Assembly (NCBI RefSeq): GCF_963678865.1
Contig: NZ_OY787459.1
Coordinates: 276,501 to 340,500 of the forward strand
Source of the DNA: Maridesulfovibrio sp.
Lineage (GTDB): Bacteria > Desulfobacterota > Desulfovibrionia > Desulfovibrionales > Desulfovibrionaceae
Length of the DNA stretch: 64,000 bases
Reading direction: 5' to 3'
The position numbers and the translations under genes were made by a program. Each line of letters starts with the position of its first letter. Position 1 is the first letter of the stretch. Shown piece after piece: positions 37,364 through 46,204 of the stretch. Below the pieces are notes generated by a model. It was not told where the DNA came from. It ran no database searches and worked only from the letters and a program-made list of their open reading frames with translations.

Positions 37364-38683
37364 TTAGTTCTCAAGATCATTTTTTTTCTTCCGTCCGCAA
37401 TGAGCGTCCGCAGGAATTGTCTCATTATCAAGGTTGAACATGCGCCGGGCAAGGTCAACAAATTCATCCGCTTTGCCTTCTTCTTCGGTGCGTCGCTTGA
37501 GGAAGGCCACAGGCTCATGCAAAAGTTTCTTGCCTATGGACATGGCCATGGTTTCAAGAGCCTTGTGAGTCTTGGCATCCACATCGCCGAGCCGTTTCAG
37601 TGTCTTGGCCAGCTCCTGCTGGGCCACACTCTCACTGCGGTTGAAAAGATCCACAATGGTCGGCTGCAGGTCGAGAGAATTAATCCAGTTACCGAAGGAA
37701 AGGGTTTCGAATTCGACAATTGAGTTGGCTTTGACAGCTTCATCCTCACGCTGGGATTTGTTCTCTTCAACAACATCTTTGAGGTCGTCGATATCATAAA
37801 GATATACGTTGTCCAGACCGTTTACGTCCGGATCAATATCGCGGGGGACGGCGATATCGATGAAGAACATGGGTCTGAATTTTCGTTTCTTGATGACCTT
37901 CTTCATTTCTTTGGCAGTGATGACGGCATGGGGCGCGCCTGTAGAGCTGATGATGATGTCAGTCTCCGCCAGATGGTCGTAAAGATTTTCAAAAGCAACC
38001 GCTGTTCCGCCCATGCATTGGGCTAGTTCTTCTGCACGGGAGAAGGTGCGGTTGGCAATGGATATCTTTTCCACACCGCAGTTCAGCAAATGGGTCGCCG
38101 CCAGTTCTGCCATTTCTCCGGCTCCGATAAGCATGGCCCGTTGGCCCTGCAATTCACCGAAAATCTTTTTCGCCAGTTCAACGGCTGCATAACTGATGGA
38201 AACCGCGCTGGAGGCTATGGAAGTCTCCGTGCGAACTCTTTTGGCAACAAAAAAGGCCTTGTGCAGCATGCGGTTGATAATGACCCGTGCTGCACCGGCA
38301 TCCACTGCTTTGCGGTAGGAATCTTTAAGCTGACCCAGAATCTGGGGCTCGCCCACGATCATGGAATCAAGACTGCAGGCTACCCGGAAAAGGTGCTTCA
38401 CAGCGCCTAATCCTTCATGACAGTAGCTGTTGGGTTCAAGCTCACTGACAGAACCGCAACATCTTTCGGCCCAATACGCAAGGATATTGGTCCGTGTAAT
38501 TTCCGGGGAGCAGACAACGAGTATTTCTACTCTGTTGCAGGTGGATAAGGCCATTACTTCACGCACTCCCCGTTCGAGAAGGCCGACTTCGAACTCTTCC
38601 ACGTTAGTCAGGGCGTAGCGTTCCCGCACATCCACTCCGGCGGAGCGGTGGTTCAGGCCGATCAGGTAAATATTATGGTCCAT
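37364..38683 (-). CDS. hemA: glutamyl-tRNA reductase
   Basis: Reduces glutamyl-tRNA to glutamate-1-semialdehyde, the first committed step of tetrapyrrole synthesis by the C5 route. The 439-residue protein begins MDHNIYLIGLNHRSAGVDVR, has the catalytic cysteine in STCNR (C49), the NADPH-binding LIGAGEMAELAA and a C-terminal dimer helix. The AUG at 38683 overlaps the frame of the CcsA-like gene end by 2 bp spacing; a longer start inside that gene is rejected. Confidence 0.95.
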   Translation of the reverse strand: MDHNIYLIGLNHRSAGVDVRERYALTNVEEFEVGLLERGVREVMALSTCNRVEILVVCSPEITRTNILAYWAERCCGSVSELEPNSYCHEGLGAVKHLFRVACSLDSMIVGEPQILGQLKDSYRKAVDAGAARVIINRMLHKAFFVAKRVRTETSIASSAVSISYAAVELAKKIFGELQGQRAMLIGAGEMAELAATHLLNCGVEKISIANRTFSRAEELAQCMGGTAVAFENLYDHLAETDIIISSTGAPHAVITAKEMKKVIKKRKFRPMFFIDIAVPRDIDPDVNGLDNVYLYDIDDLKDVVEENKSQREDEAVKANSIVEFETLSFGNWINSLDLQPTIVDLFNRSESVAQQELAKTLKRLGDVDAKTHKALETMAMSIGKKLLHEPVAFLKRRTEEEGKADEFVDLARRMFNLDNETIPADAHCGRKKKNDLEN

Positions 38684-38684
38684 A

Positions 38685-39512
38685 TCAGACTTTAAAGCTA
38701 TGGTGAGTGGGAACAAAAAAGTTGATGCCCCACAGGGAAATCATGGTGATTATGAAAACGATGATCACCAGAATTGCCGGTTTCTTACCTCTCCAGCCCA
38801 CCATGATGCGCTGATGAAATACAAAAGCGAAAAGAAACCAGACTACTAAAGTAACAATTTCTTTCGGGTCCCATGAGAACATTTTGGAAAAAGCAGCCCG
38901 GGCCCAGAGGAATCCGGCGGCAAGTCCCAGAGTGTAGAGAGGGAATCCGATGATAATCGACCAATGGTTTACATTGTCGAAGGTATTAAGCGAAGGCATT
39001 TCCTTGCCCATTCCGGTCAGGTTTGCCTTGGTTTTTATTTTGTTGTTCAGGTAAAGGAAAGCAACTCCCGCCCCGGCAGCCATGGCCATAAGCGCGATGC
39101 TGACGAAAATGGTTCCGATATGCAGGCCGATGAACAGCCCGGCCAGATGTGCGGGTATGGTGACCTTCAGGCTCTGGGATGCAAGTGAGATAATAAAAAG
39201 CAGCAGGGCGAACGGTGAAGCGGTGAGCGCGAAGAAAGTACTGCGCAGTTTCCACCACAGCCCGAAGTAGACAAGAATGAAACTCCAGCCCAGCAGACTG
39301 AAATAAAAGTAACCGTCGCTTAGAACAGTTCCCTTGTACAGGGTCACAGCAAGAGCCAGATCAATGGTGTGCAGGGCAAAACCGCCAACAGCGGAAAGGT
39401 TGCCCAGTTTTCCCAATACCTTGTTGTTCTTGAGACTTCCGATGAAAAAACAAACCGTGCCCGCAAGATAGAGGGCGATAATTATGTACTGGAATAATTC
39501 AAATAAGGTCAT
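38685..39512 (-). CDS. CcsA/HemX-like cytochrome c assembly membrane protein
   Basis: The 275-residue protein has about eight hydrophobic segments and the heme-handling motif FSWDPKEIVTLVVW near residue 215, a reduced version of the WWD/WDPKE region of CcsA/CcmC/CcmF proteins. Family members deliver heme for cytochrome c maturation; HemX relatives are also linked to HemA level. The AUG at 39512 is used over the UUG before it. It overlaps the precorrin-2 dehydrogenase gene by 14 bp and abuts hemA, so the three are translationally coupled. Confidence 0.83.
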   Translation of the reverse strand: MTLFELFQYIIIALYLAGTVCFFIGSLKNNKVLGKLGNLSAVGGFALHTIDLALAVTLYKGTVLSDGYFYFSLLGWSFILVYFGLWWKLRSTFFALTASPFALLLFIISLASQSLKVTIPAHLAGLFIGLHIGTIFVSIALMAMAAGAGVAFLYLNNKIKTKANLTGMGKEMPSLNTFDNVNHWSIIIGFPLYTLGLAAGFLWARAAFSKMFSWDPKEIVTLVVWFLFAFVFHQRIMVGWRGKKPAILVIIVFIITMISLWGINFFVPTHHSFKV

Positions 39513-40176
39513 CAATTAACTCCGGTATACGGGGAACAAGTTCATGGGGCAGGGTTTCGGCCAGAACATCCTTTACCCGGTCCACGTTTCCAACTTCCAG
39601 CTCATCCAGAATCGGAGAGGCAACAAGCTGTCTGAACAAAGCGGTGTTGTGGCTTGTTTCCTTGCCGAGGTCAAGGACCAGCGGTCTTATTCTTCCCATT
39701 AAAGTTATAAACGCAGCATAGTGAGGGCCGAAAATATCCTGCAAGTCGCGGCGGATTTTTTTAGTGAATGCCGGGGTTGCTCCCCCGGAAGACACTGCCA
39801 AGGTTAAATCCCCCTGCCTGATTACCGAGGGAACAATAAAGTTGCTTCCTTCGGGAAAGTCGGCGATATTGCAGAGGATATTTTTTTCAGCACAGAGATC
39901 GGCCATGCGCCGGTTGACTTCCGTATTGCTGGTGCAGGCAAAAGCCATGAACACATCGTCCAGATCATTATCCCTGAACGGACGCTGTTCAAAAGTTACC
40001 CGTGGATCATGGCTTATTTCAAGCATATCCAGACCGGGGGCAGCTGTATCCAGTACGGAAATTTCAGCGGGACCGCATTCAAGTATCGACTTGAGTTTGC
40101 GGACACCTACTTCTCCGGCACCGACCAGCAGGCACTTGCGGTTTTTCACTTTGAGAAAAATAGGGTAGTAGGTCAT
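39499..40176 (-). CDS. precorrin-2 dehydrogenase / sirohydrochlorin ferrochelatase, Met8-CysG N-terminal type
   Basis: The 225-residue protein starts MTYYPIFLKVKNRKCLLVGAG with NAD-binding LLVGAGEVGVRK and the C-terminal FTKKIRRDLQ segment, matching the CysG N-terminal half. It makes sirohydrochlorin from precorrin-2 and may insert iron to give siroheme, needed for sulfite reductase and, in this group, for the siroheme-derived heme route. AUG at 40176 follows AGGAC. First gene of the hemA group. Confidence 0.88.
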   Translation of the reverse strand: MTYYPIFLKVKNRKCLLVGAGEVGVRKLKSILECGPAEISVLDTAAPGLDMLEISHDPRVTFEQRPFRDNDLDDVFMAFACTSNTEVNRRMADLCAEKNILCNIADFPEGSNFIVPSVIRQGDLTLAVSSGGATPAFTKKIRRDLQDIFGPHYAAFITLMGRIRPLVLDLGKETSHNTALFRQLVASPILDELEVGNVDRVKDVLAETLPHELVPRIPELIDDLI

Positions 40177-40280
40177 AGAAGTCCTGCATAACAAAAGTGT
40201 ATGTGTATTGTAAAATGACAAAGTGCTGATAAAAATATATAATTCAAAAAATCAACCCTTTGCAAGGATACTTTTTTTAA

Positions 40281-41501
40281 ATGAAACGGGCTCTGGTTAT
40301 ACAACTGACAAGATTCGGCGATCTGGTTCAGACCAAACGTCTGGTGCTGACTCTACAGCGGCGCGGCTTCACGGTCCATTTGTGTATAGACCGTTCTCTG
40401 GAAGGATTGGCCCGGATTATTTATCCTTATTGTGAAATTCACCCCCTGATTGCGCATGGTAGCGGGATAGAGGGACAGGGTAAAGATTCAGTACTGCCGG
40501 TCAACTATAAGGTCTTCAGACAATTGGCGGAGATAGATTTTACTGAAGTGTACAATCTGAATTTTTCGACCATGAATTATGCACTGTCTTCGATGTTTGA
40601 TCCGGCAAGGGTCAAGGGACATAAACGCATACATGGGCAACCCATGAAAGAAGCATGGTTTGAACTGGCTTTCCGGCTTGCAGCGGAGAGGCGAAATAAT
40701 ATCAATTTGGTGGATTACTGGGCGGCACTCAGTCCGGACATGATCCCGGTAGCGGATGTTAATCCCGCCGCTTCTCCCGGTGGGAGAGGAATCGGGGTTG
40801 TTCTTGCAGGACGCGAGAGCAGGCGGTCACTTCCTTACAATGTACTGGCTCCACTGGTCCTGTCTGCTCGTTCCGTTAATAAAAACAAGAATATTTTTCT
40901 GCTGGGCAGCAAAGGTGAACGGGAAGCAGGCAAGAAACTGCTTTCTAAATTTCCTGCTGCAGTAGCTGAGAATGCGGTCAATCTCGCAGGTGAAACAGAC
41001 TGGGCGGGACTTGCCGATGCTGTTGCCGGGTTGGATCTTCTGATTACCCCGGATACCGGTACTATGCATCTGGCTGCTCATATGGGAGTTCCTGTTCTGG
41101 GGTGTTTTCTTTCTTCAGCATGGTGTTCTGAAACAGGTCCTTACGGTGAAGGACACACTGTTTTGCAGGCGGATGTTGATTGTTCCCCGTGCATTGAAGC
41201 TCAGCCCTGCTATAATGATATGAATTGCCTGAAACCGTTTAGCGACCCTTATGCAGCGCGGTATGTAGTTACCCGCAACCGTGATCATCTTCCAAAAGGT
41301 CTTTCAGTATTTGAATCCGGTTGCGATTTTCTGGGAACGCAGTTCGTTCTTGCAGCAGGAAACGACCCCACGGGGGAGCGTAGACAACGTTTACGCAGGT
41401 TCATCGGTTGCCATCTGGGACTGCTGGATATTGGTGAAGAAGGGCCTTTTCCTGATCTGGCGGAAAAATTTTACAAAGATAAAGACTGGATAACTCCTTA
41501 A
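40281..41501 (+). CDS. glycosyltransferase family 9 (heptosyltransferase-like)
   Basis: The 406-residue protein has the GT9 pattern: ALVIQLTRFGDLVQTKRL at the N-terminus, VVLAGRESRRSLP in the middle, and DLLITPDTGTMHLAAHMGVPVLGCF near residue 250-275. GT9 enzymes transfer heptose from ADP-heptose to lipopolysaccharide core. A cysteine-rich stretch DCSPCIEAQPCYNDMNC follows, seen in several GT9 relatives. Substrate is inferred. It is 11 bp upstream of a second glycosyltransferase. Confidence 0.85.
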   Translation: MKRALVIQLTRFGDLVQTKRLVLTLQRRGFTVHLCIDRSLEGLARIIYPYCEIHPLIAHGSGIEGQGKDSVLPVNYKVFRQLAEIDFTEVYNLNFSTMNYALSSMFDPARVKGHKRIHGQPMKEAWFELAFRLAAERRNNINLVDYWAALSPDMIPVADVNPAASPGGRGIGVVLAGRESRRSLPYNVLAPLVLSARSVNKNKNIFLLGSKGEREAGKKLLSKFPAAVAENAVNLAGETDWAGLADAVAGLDLLITPDTGTMHLAAHMGVPVLGCFLSSAWCSETGPYGEGHTVLQADVDCSPCIEAQPCYNDMNCLKPFSDPYAARYVVTRNRDHLPKGLSVFESGCDFLGTQFVLAAGNDPTGERRQRLRRFIGCHLGLLDIGEEGPFPDLAEKFYKDKDWITP

Positions 41502-41512
41502 AAGGTTTTATT

Positions 41513-42787
41513 ATGAATAAAGATAAGGTGTTGCGTATTCTGGTTGTTTTGCCTCTTTATGGCGGCTCTCTCCCTGTGGGGCGGTTTTGTGTTTCTGCGC
41601 TGCAAAAAATGGGGCATCTGGTTGAAACATTTGAAGCTCCTGATTTTTATGGTGCATATACCGCTATCGATGATTTAAAAGTCACTTCTGACCGGCACCA
41701 GTATTTACGTAACAGCTACCTTAATATGCTGTCGCAGGCTGTGCTGGCAAAAGTTGAAACCTTTGAGCCGGATATGGTTCTGGCCATGGCGCAGGCACCG
41801 TTGACGCATCAGGCGCTTAAAAGAATGCGCAATGATAATGTTAAGACCGCCATGTGGTTTGTTGAAGATTTTCGTCTTTTTACGTACTGGCAATCCTTTG
41901 CGCCGTTCTATGATGTTTTTGCTGTAATTCAGAAAGAACCTTTCATAAGTGAATTAAGACAGATCGGGGTAGAAAATTCGCTTTATCTGCCTCTGGCGGC
42001 CCATCCTGACTTTCACAAGCCTGAGGAACTTAATTCTGTAGATGCCCGCAAGTACGGCGGGGATGTGTCTTTCATGGGCGCAGGTTATCCCAACAGGCGT
42101 TTGGCCTTCCGCAAGCTTATTCATCACGGCTTGAAAATATGGGGTACCGAATGGGACGGTGATCATGTGCTTGAACCTTATGTCCAGCTTGGCGGGCGGC
42201 GGGTTTCATCTGAAGAATGCGTAAAAATTTTCAACGGGACCAAGATCAACCTAAATCTTCACTCATCAATCAACGCAGGTGAGCTGGTCGGCGGCGGGGA
42301 CTTCATCAACCCGCGCACTTTTGAGCTTGCCGCCTGCGGAGCGTTTCAACTGGTGGATAAACGGACGCTGATGTCCGAAGCCTTTGATGATGGCGAACTG
42401 GCCCACTTTGAGGATCTTGATGATCTGGATCGAAAAATAGAATATTTTTTGAGCCACCCTGAAGAGCGTGAGGCAGTCACGCAAAGATCCCGGGAAAGGG
42501 TGCTTAAAGATCATACATATGAAGTCCGGATGCAGTCACTGATTGATTTTACTGAGCAGCAATTTTCGGATTGGCCGGCAGAGAGGAAAACCGACACCCT
42601 TTTTGACAATAATTTCCCAGAAGAATTGAAAAATGATATTGTCAGTTTAGTTTCCAAGTTGGGATTGCCTGCCAATGTTGGATTCGATGACCTGGTAGCC
42701 GCTGTCAGGGCGCAGCAGGGACAGCTGAGTCCTTTGGACACAGCTGTTCTTTTTCTTGATGAATGGAAGAAAACATATAAGAGGTGA
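41513..42787 (+). CDS. CgeB-like glycosyltransferase
   Basis: The 424-residue GT-B type protein opens RILVVLPLYGGSLPVGRF, has an internal WFVEDFRLFTYWQ and the C-terminal donor region INLNLHSSINAGE...NPRTFELAACGAFQL as in the DUF3880 / Glyco_trans_1_2 (CgeB, 'spore maturation') group. Similar proteins glycosylate flagellin or other surface structures in Desulfovibrio-like bacteria, but the target here is unknown. A C-terminal helical extension (about 350-424) is present. Co-transcribed with the GT9 gene. Confidence 0.78.
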   Translation: MNKDKVLRILVVLPLYGGSLPVGRFCVSALQKMGHLVETFEAPDFYGAYTAIDDLKVTSDRHQYLRNSYLNMLSQAVLAKVETFEPDMVLAMAQAPLTHQALKRMRNDNVKTAMWFVEDFRLFTYWQSFAPFYDVFAVIQKEPFISELRQIGVENSLYLPLAAHPDFHKPEELNSVDARKYGGDVSFMGAGYPNRRLAFRKLIHHGLKIWGTEWDGDHVLEPYVQLGGRRVSSEECVKIFNGTKINLNLHSSINAGELVGGGDFINPRTFELAACGAFQLVDKRTLMSEAFDDGELAHFEDLDDLDRKIEYFLSHPEEREAVTQRSRERVLKDHTYEVRMQSLIDFTEQQFSDWPAERKTDTLFDNNFPEELKNDIVSLVSKLGLPANVGFDDLVAAVRAQQGQLSPLDTAVLFLDEWKKTYKR

Positions 42788-42876
42788 TTCTTCAACTTCC
42801 TCTATTCTATGTTGATTTAGTATGGAATATGATCAGGTCTGTCTATAAAATGATTTTATACTTATGAGCTAGTTGT

Positions 42877-43755
42877 ATGAGTGCTTTATTTTCAGGAAAA
42901 GGTTTTAGCGGCAATATCAAGATTACTCAAAAAGAGTTTCTGGAACTTAGAGATATTATTTATGAGTTGTCCGGTATTTATTTACAGGACAACAGAAAGT
43001 TCTTGATTGAGAACCGTTTTGCTCCCCGTCTTTCTGAACTGGAGTTTAAAAGTTATTCAGATTATTTGGATTATTTAAAAAAGCATCCTAAAGGTAAGAC
43101 TGAAGAACTGATGATGCTCACTGAATTGATCACCACCAATGAAACCAGCTTTTTTCGGGATAATTCACAGTTGAAGGTGTTCAGAAATTTTACCTTGAAA
43201 AAAATTATAGATGAGGGGATTAAATCAGGACGCAGAGAAATAAAAATATGGTCAGCAGGATGCTCTTCGGGCGAGGAACCATACACTCTTTCCATGATTT
43301 TGCATGAAGCCCTTAAAGACGATATCCGCAAGTGGCGAATTATGATCACCGCTAACGACATTTCCAGCAACGTTTTAAAGATGGCTGAAAAAGGTATTTA
43401 CACCCGGTATTCATTAAGAACCACCCCTCCGTACATCATTTCTAAATATTTCGAGGATCGGGGAAATGATGTTTTCAGGATTAAGCCTGAGATCAAGCGT
43501 CTTGTAAGGTTCGGAAAAATCAACCTCAACCTTGACCGTGATCTTAAAAGGATTCCCAGATCACATGTTGTCTTTTGTAGAAATGTGATCATTTATTTTG
43601 ATAAAAAGATGAAAATCAGAGTTTTAAATGGTTTTCATCATAATTTGCTTGATAACGGACACTTGTATGTGGGACACTCCGAAGCATTACACGCCGTAAC
43701 CGACAAGTTCAAACCCAAGCAGCATGCAGGTACTATTACGTATCATAAAATTTGA
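42877..43755 (+). CDS. cheR: chemotaxis protein methyltransferase CheR
   Basis: Methylates glutamates on chemoreceptors with S-adenosylmethionine. The 292-residue protein has the N-terminal CheR_N helices (about 15-75), TTNETSFFRD, the SAM-binding WSAGCSSGEEPYTL and the late VVFCRNVIIYFD. Its stop overlaps the longest frame of the HDOD gene; the likely HDOD start is 30 bp on. Confidence 0.94.
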   Translation: MSALFSGKGFSGNIKITQKEFLELRDIIYELSGIYLQDNRKFLIENRFAPRLSELEFKSYSDYLDYLKKHPKGKTEELMMLTELITTNETSFFRDNSQLKVFRNFTLKKIIDEGIKSGRREIKIWSAGCSSGEEPYTLSMILHEALKDDIRKWRIMITANDISSNVLKMAEKGIYTRYSLRTTPPYIISKYFEDRGNDVFRIKPEIKRLVRFGKINLNLDRDLKRIPRSHVVFCRNVIIYFDKKMKIRVLNGFHHNLLDNGHLYVGHSEALHAVTDKFKPKQHAGTITYHKI

Positions 43756-43784
43756 TTCTGCCGTTCAACATAGCGAGGAAATAT

Positions 43785-45005
43785 ATGCAAACAGTGAGCA
43801 TTGAAAACGTCCAGCCGGGAATGATTTTAGCTGCAGACTTAAAAAAAGGTGGTAGAATGCTCCTGCCTGCAGGATCTGTTCTGACCAACAAGATTATTTC
43901 AGTTTTTAAAAATCAGGGTATTGAGTCTGTACAGATTCTTCCTTCCGGAGGAGCTGAGCCGGATGAAGAAAGTATCGATAAAGCTTTTGTTTATACCCGT
44001 GATTATTTTATGTTCGTCAACCATGATGATCCGGTAATCATGCACATGTTTGATGTTGCCGTTTACAAAACAGCTCTCCGTATAATGGAAGGCTGGCGCT
44101 TGCCCACCAAAGACGAACAGCACGTAGCAGTCCTTGATGGAATGCGGGATCTCTTTTTTCGTGACGAAGGCACTTTTGAAGATATCGTTGATGCTGAACT
44201 CAAGGTCGCTTCTTTTCCTGATATCTTTTTTAAAGTAAAAGATGTTGTTGAGGATTCTAAAAGTACTGCCGAACATATTGCCGAAGTTGTGGGGCTGGAC
44301 GTGGGGCTTTCCACCCAGCTACTGAAACTGGTCAACAGTCCTTTGTACGGGTTTCCTTCTGAAATCAACAATCTGGTCCGCGCTGTGGCCCTGATCGGCG
44401 GTAAAGAATTGTGCACCCTTGCTCTCGGTCTTTCCACGATAGGTTATTTCAAGGATATTCCTCCCGAGTTGATTGATATGCGTACTTTCTGGTTGCACTC
44501 ACTCACCTGCGGGGTTTTTTCAAAAATCATCGCTGAAAAGGTTGATGGCGTAGTCCCTGAGATCATGTTTACTGCCGGACTTCTTCATGATGTTGGTCGT
44601 CTGGTCCTGTACAAAAAAATGCCTTACAGTGCGGTGCAGTCTATGCTTTTCGCCCGTGAAAATTTCATTCCTCTGGTGGAGGCTGAAGACATGATTCTTG
44701 GGTTCAACCATACCCAGATTGCCCGCTGTATGCTTGAAAAATGGAATTTCCCACCGGCTCTAACAGAAATTATTAGTTGTCTCCATGCGCCCGGTAAATG
44801 TGAAATGCAAAAAGAAGCCTGCATACTGCAGGTGGCAGACAACCTTGCCCTGGCCGTCGGGATTGCCGATGGAGGCATGTATGTTCTTCCGGGTGTGGAT
44901 GAAGAAGTCTGGGAGCTGCTGGATATTGATGTCGAAGATTTGAAAAAAATCGTTGAAAATTATGATTACCAGATTAAAGAATTATTCAGTACTTTTTTCA
45001 GTTAA
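43785..45005 (+). CDS. HDOD-domain signalling protein
   Basis: The 406-residue protein begins with a short SAF-like or PilZ-like segment (IENVQPGMILAADLKKGGRMLLPAGSVLT, quoted in part) and contains an HDOD domain (about 140-345) with LKLVNSPLYGF, RAVALIGGKELCTLAL and FTAGLLHDVGRLVL. HDOD proteins act in signalling without a known catalytic activity; here HDVGR retains the HD pair. AUG at 43785 follows GCGAGGAA. Its stop codon overlaps that of the convergent kinase. Confidence 0.82.
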   Translation: MQTVSIENVQPGMILAADLKKGGRMLLPAGSVLTNKIISVFKNQGIESVQILPSGGAEPDEESIDKAFVYTRDYFMFVNHDDPVIMHMFDVAVYKTALRIMEGWRLPTKDEQHVAVLDGMRDLFFRDEGTFEDIVDAELKVASFPDIFFKVKDVVEDSKSTAEHIAEVVGLDVGLSTQLLKLVNSPLYGFPSEINNLVRAVALIGGKELCTLALGLSTIGYFKDIPPELIDMRTFWLHSLTCGVFSKIIAEKVDGVVPEIMFTAGLLHDVGRLVLYKKMPYSAVQSMLFARENFIPLVEAEDMILGFNHTQIARCMLEKWNFPPALTEIISCLHAPGKCEMQKEACILQVADNLALAVGIADGGMYVLPGVDEEVWELLDIDVEDLKKIVENYDYQIKELFSTFFS

Positions 45006-46126
45006 TGGTTGTTGTTTATTGAGCAGCATTCAGCATCGTGGCATGGAAGTTCAATTGTAACAGTTGTCCCTTTACCTGATCCGGGGCTTTCAATATCAAG
45101 CTTGCCCTGATGTTCAAAGACTATTTTCTTTACTCGAGCCAGGCCCATGCCAACCCCTTTGGCCTTGGTGGAAAAGAAGGGGTCCAGCACATGATTTATG
45201 ACGTGTGGCTCGATTCCTATTCCGTGATCAATTATTTTGATCAGGATGGTATGCTCTATCCTTTTTACCGTAACTGTCACATCAGTTGTTTTTTCAGGGG
45301 TAAAGTTGCTGGCATTGAGTAACAGTTCAACTATTGCGGCTTGGAATAATCTTTTACCCACAGTAATTGTTTCTACTGTGCAATCCAGCTTCATCTCAAT
45401 TTTTTCTCCGGTGCGTTCCAGTATCAGGTTTGCACTTTCCCGTGCATTGTTGAAAAGCTCTACTGTATTTATTTCGGATGGGTATGGTTTTGGTATGTTG
45501 GAATATGCTTTTACCGCCGCAACCAATCCTTCCAACTTCATGGCTTCTTCGGAAATAATTTTCAACTCGAGCTGCAAAGGATCTTCCTGTGGCAGTTTGC
45601 GGGAAATAAGATTAGCCATCCCTCCTATAACTGTAGTGGGGTTTAAAACCTGATGCGCTACAGCCTGAGAAAGAGAATCCAGCCCTTCTATCCTTTCCTT
45701 TTGCAATTCAGCATTGCGTGACAATGCTTTTTTTTCACGTTGCGCTGCATTATAAATTTCAGTGATATCTTCAAAAAGAAATACAAGTCCTATTATCTTG
45801 TCATCTTCTGTAAGATAGGAGGATGTTATGGATAATTTTTTCGGGCATTTCCGGTCTTTAATTGTATAGGGTACAACATGCTTAAGACCGGCTTTCTGCT
45901 CGGTTATGACATCAAGGATGACCTGATTGAATTCAGCATTGGATGTGGCGTCAGTTATGAAAAGTTCACCCCAGCCGAAGCCGAGGTGTTTTTCTATTTC
46001 TAAATTGAGAATTTCACAGGCAGCAGAGTTCAGGAAAACGATTTTTCCATCAGGGGAAATAACCATTATCCCGACATCGATGCTTTCAATTATGTTTTCA
46101 ACAATGATAGAATTAAAAGAAGGCAT
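45002..46126 (-). CDS. PAS-domain histidine kinase
   Basis: The 374-residue soluble protein has an N-terminal PAS domain (about 8-120, GIMVISPDGKIVFLN and VFLFEDITE), a coiled linker, an H box AVAHQVLNP (H158) and an HATPase_c domain with ELLLNASNF, DHGIGI and GVGMGLARV. No membrane segment is seen, so it senses a cytoplasmic cue. No response regulator is adjacent. I chose the AUG at 46126 (AAGGA seven bases upstream); an AUG at 46159 has GGGAG too close. Confidence 0.88.
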   Translation of the reverse strand: MPSFNSIIVENIIESIDVGIMVISPDGKIVFLNSAACEILNLEIEKHLGFGWGELFITDATSNAEFNQVILDVITEQKAGLKHVVPYTIKDRKCPKKLSITSSYLTEDDKIIGLVFLFEDITEIYNAAQREKKALSRNAELQKERIEGLDSLSQAVAHQVLNPTTVIGGMANLISRKLPQEDPLQLELKIISEEAMKLEGLVAAVKAYSNIPKPYPSEINTVELFNNARESANLILERTGEKIEMKLDCTVETITVGKRLFQAAIVELLLNASNFTPEKTTDVTVTVKRIEHTILIKIIDHGIGIEPHVINHVLDPFFSTKAKGVGMGLARVKKIVFEHQGKLDIESPGSGKGTTVTIELPCHDAECCSINNNH

Positions 46127-46204
46127 TTTTACATCCTTATGGGAGTTTGAATGAATCATACACTCCCGCAGGATCCTAGGCAACAAAATTGCTTGTGTGC
46201 CTTA

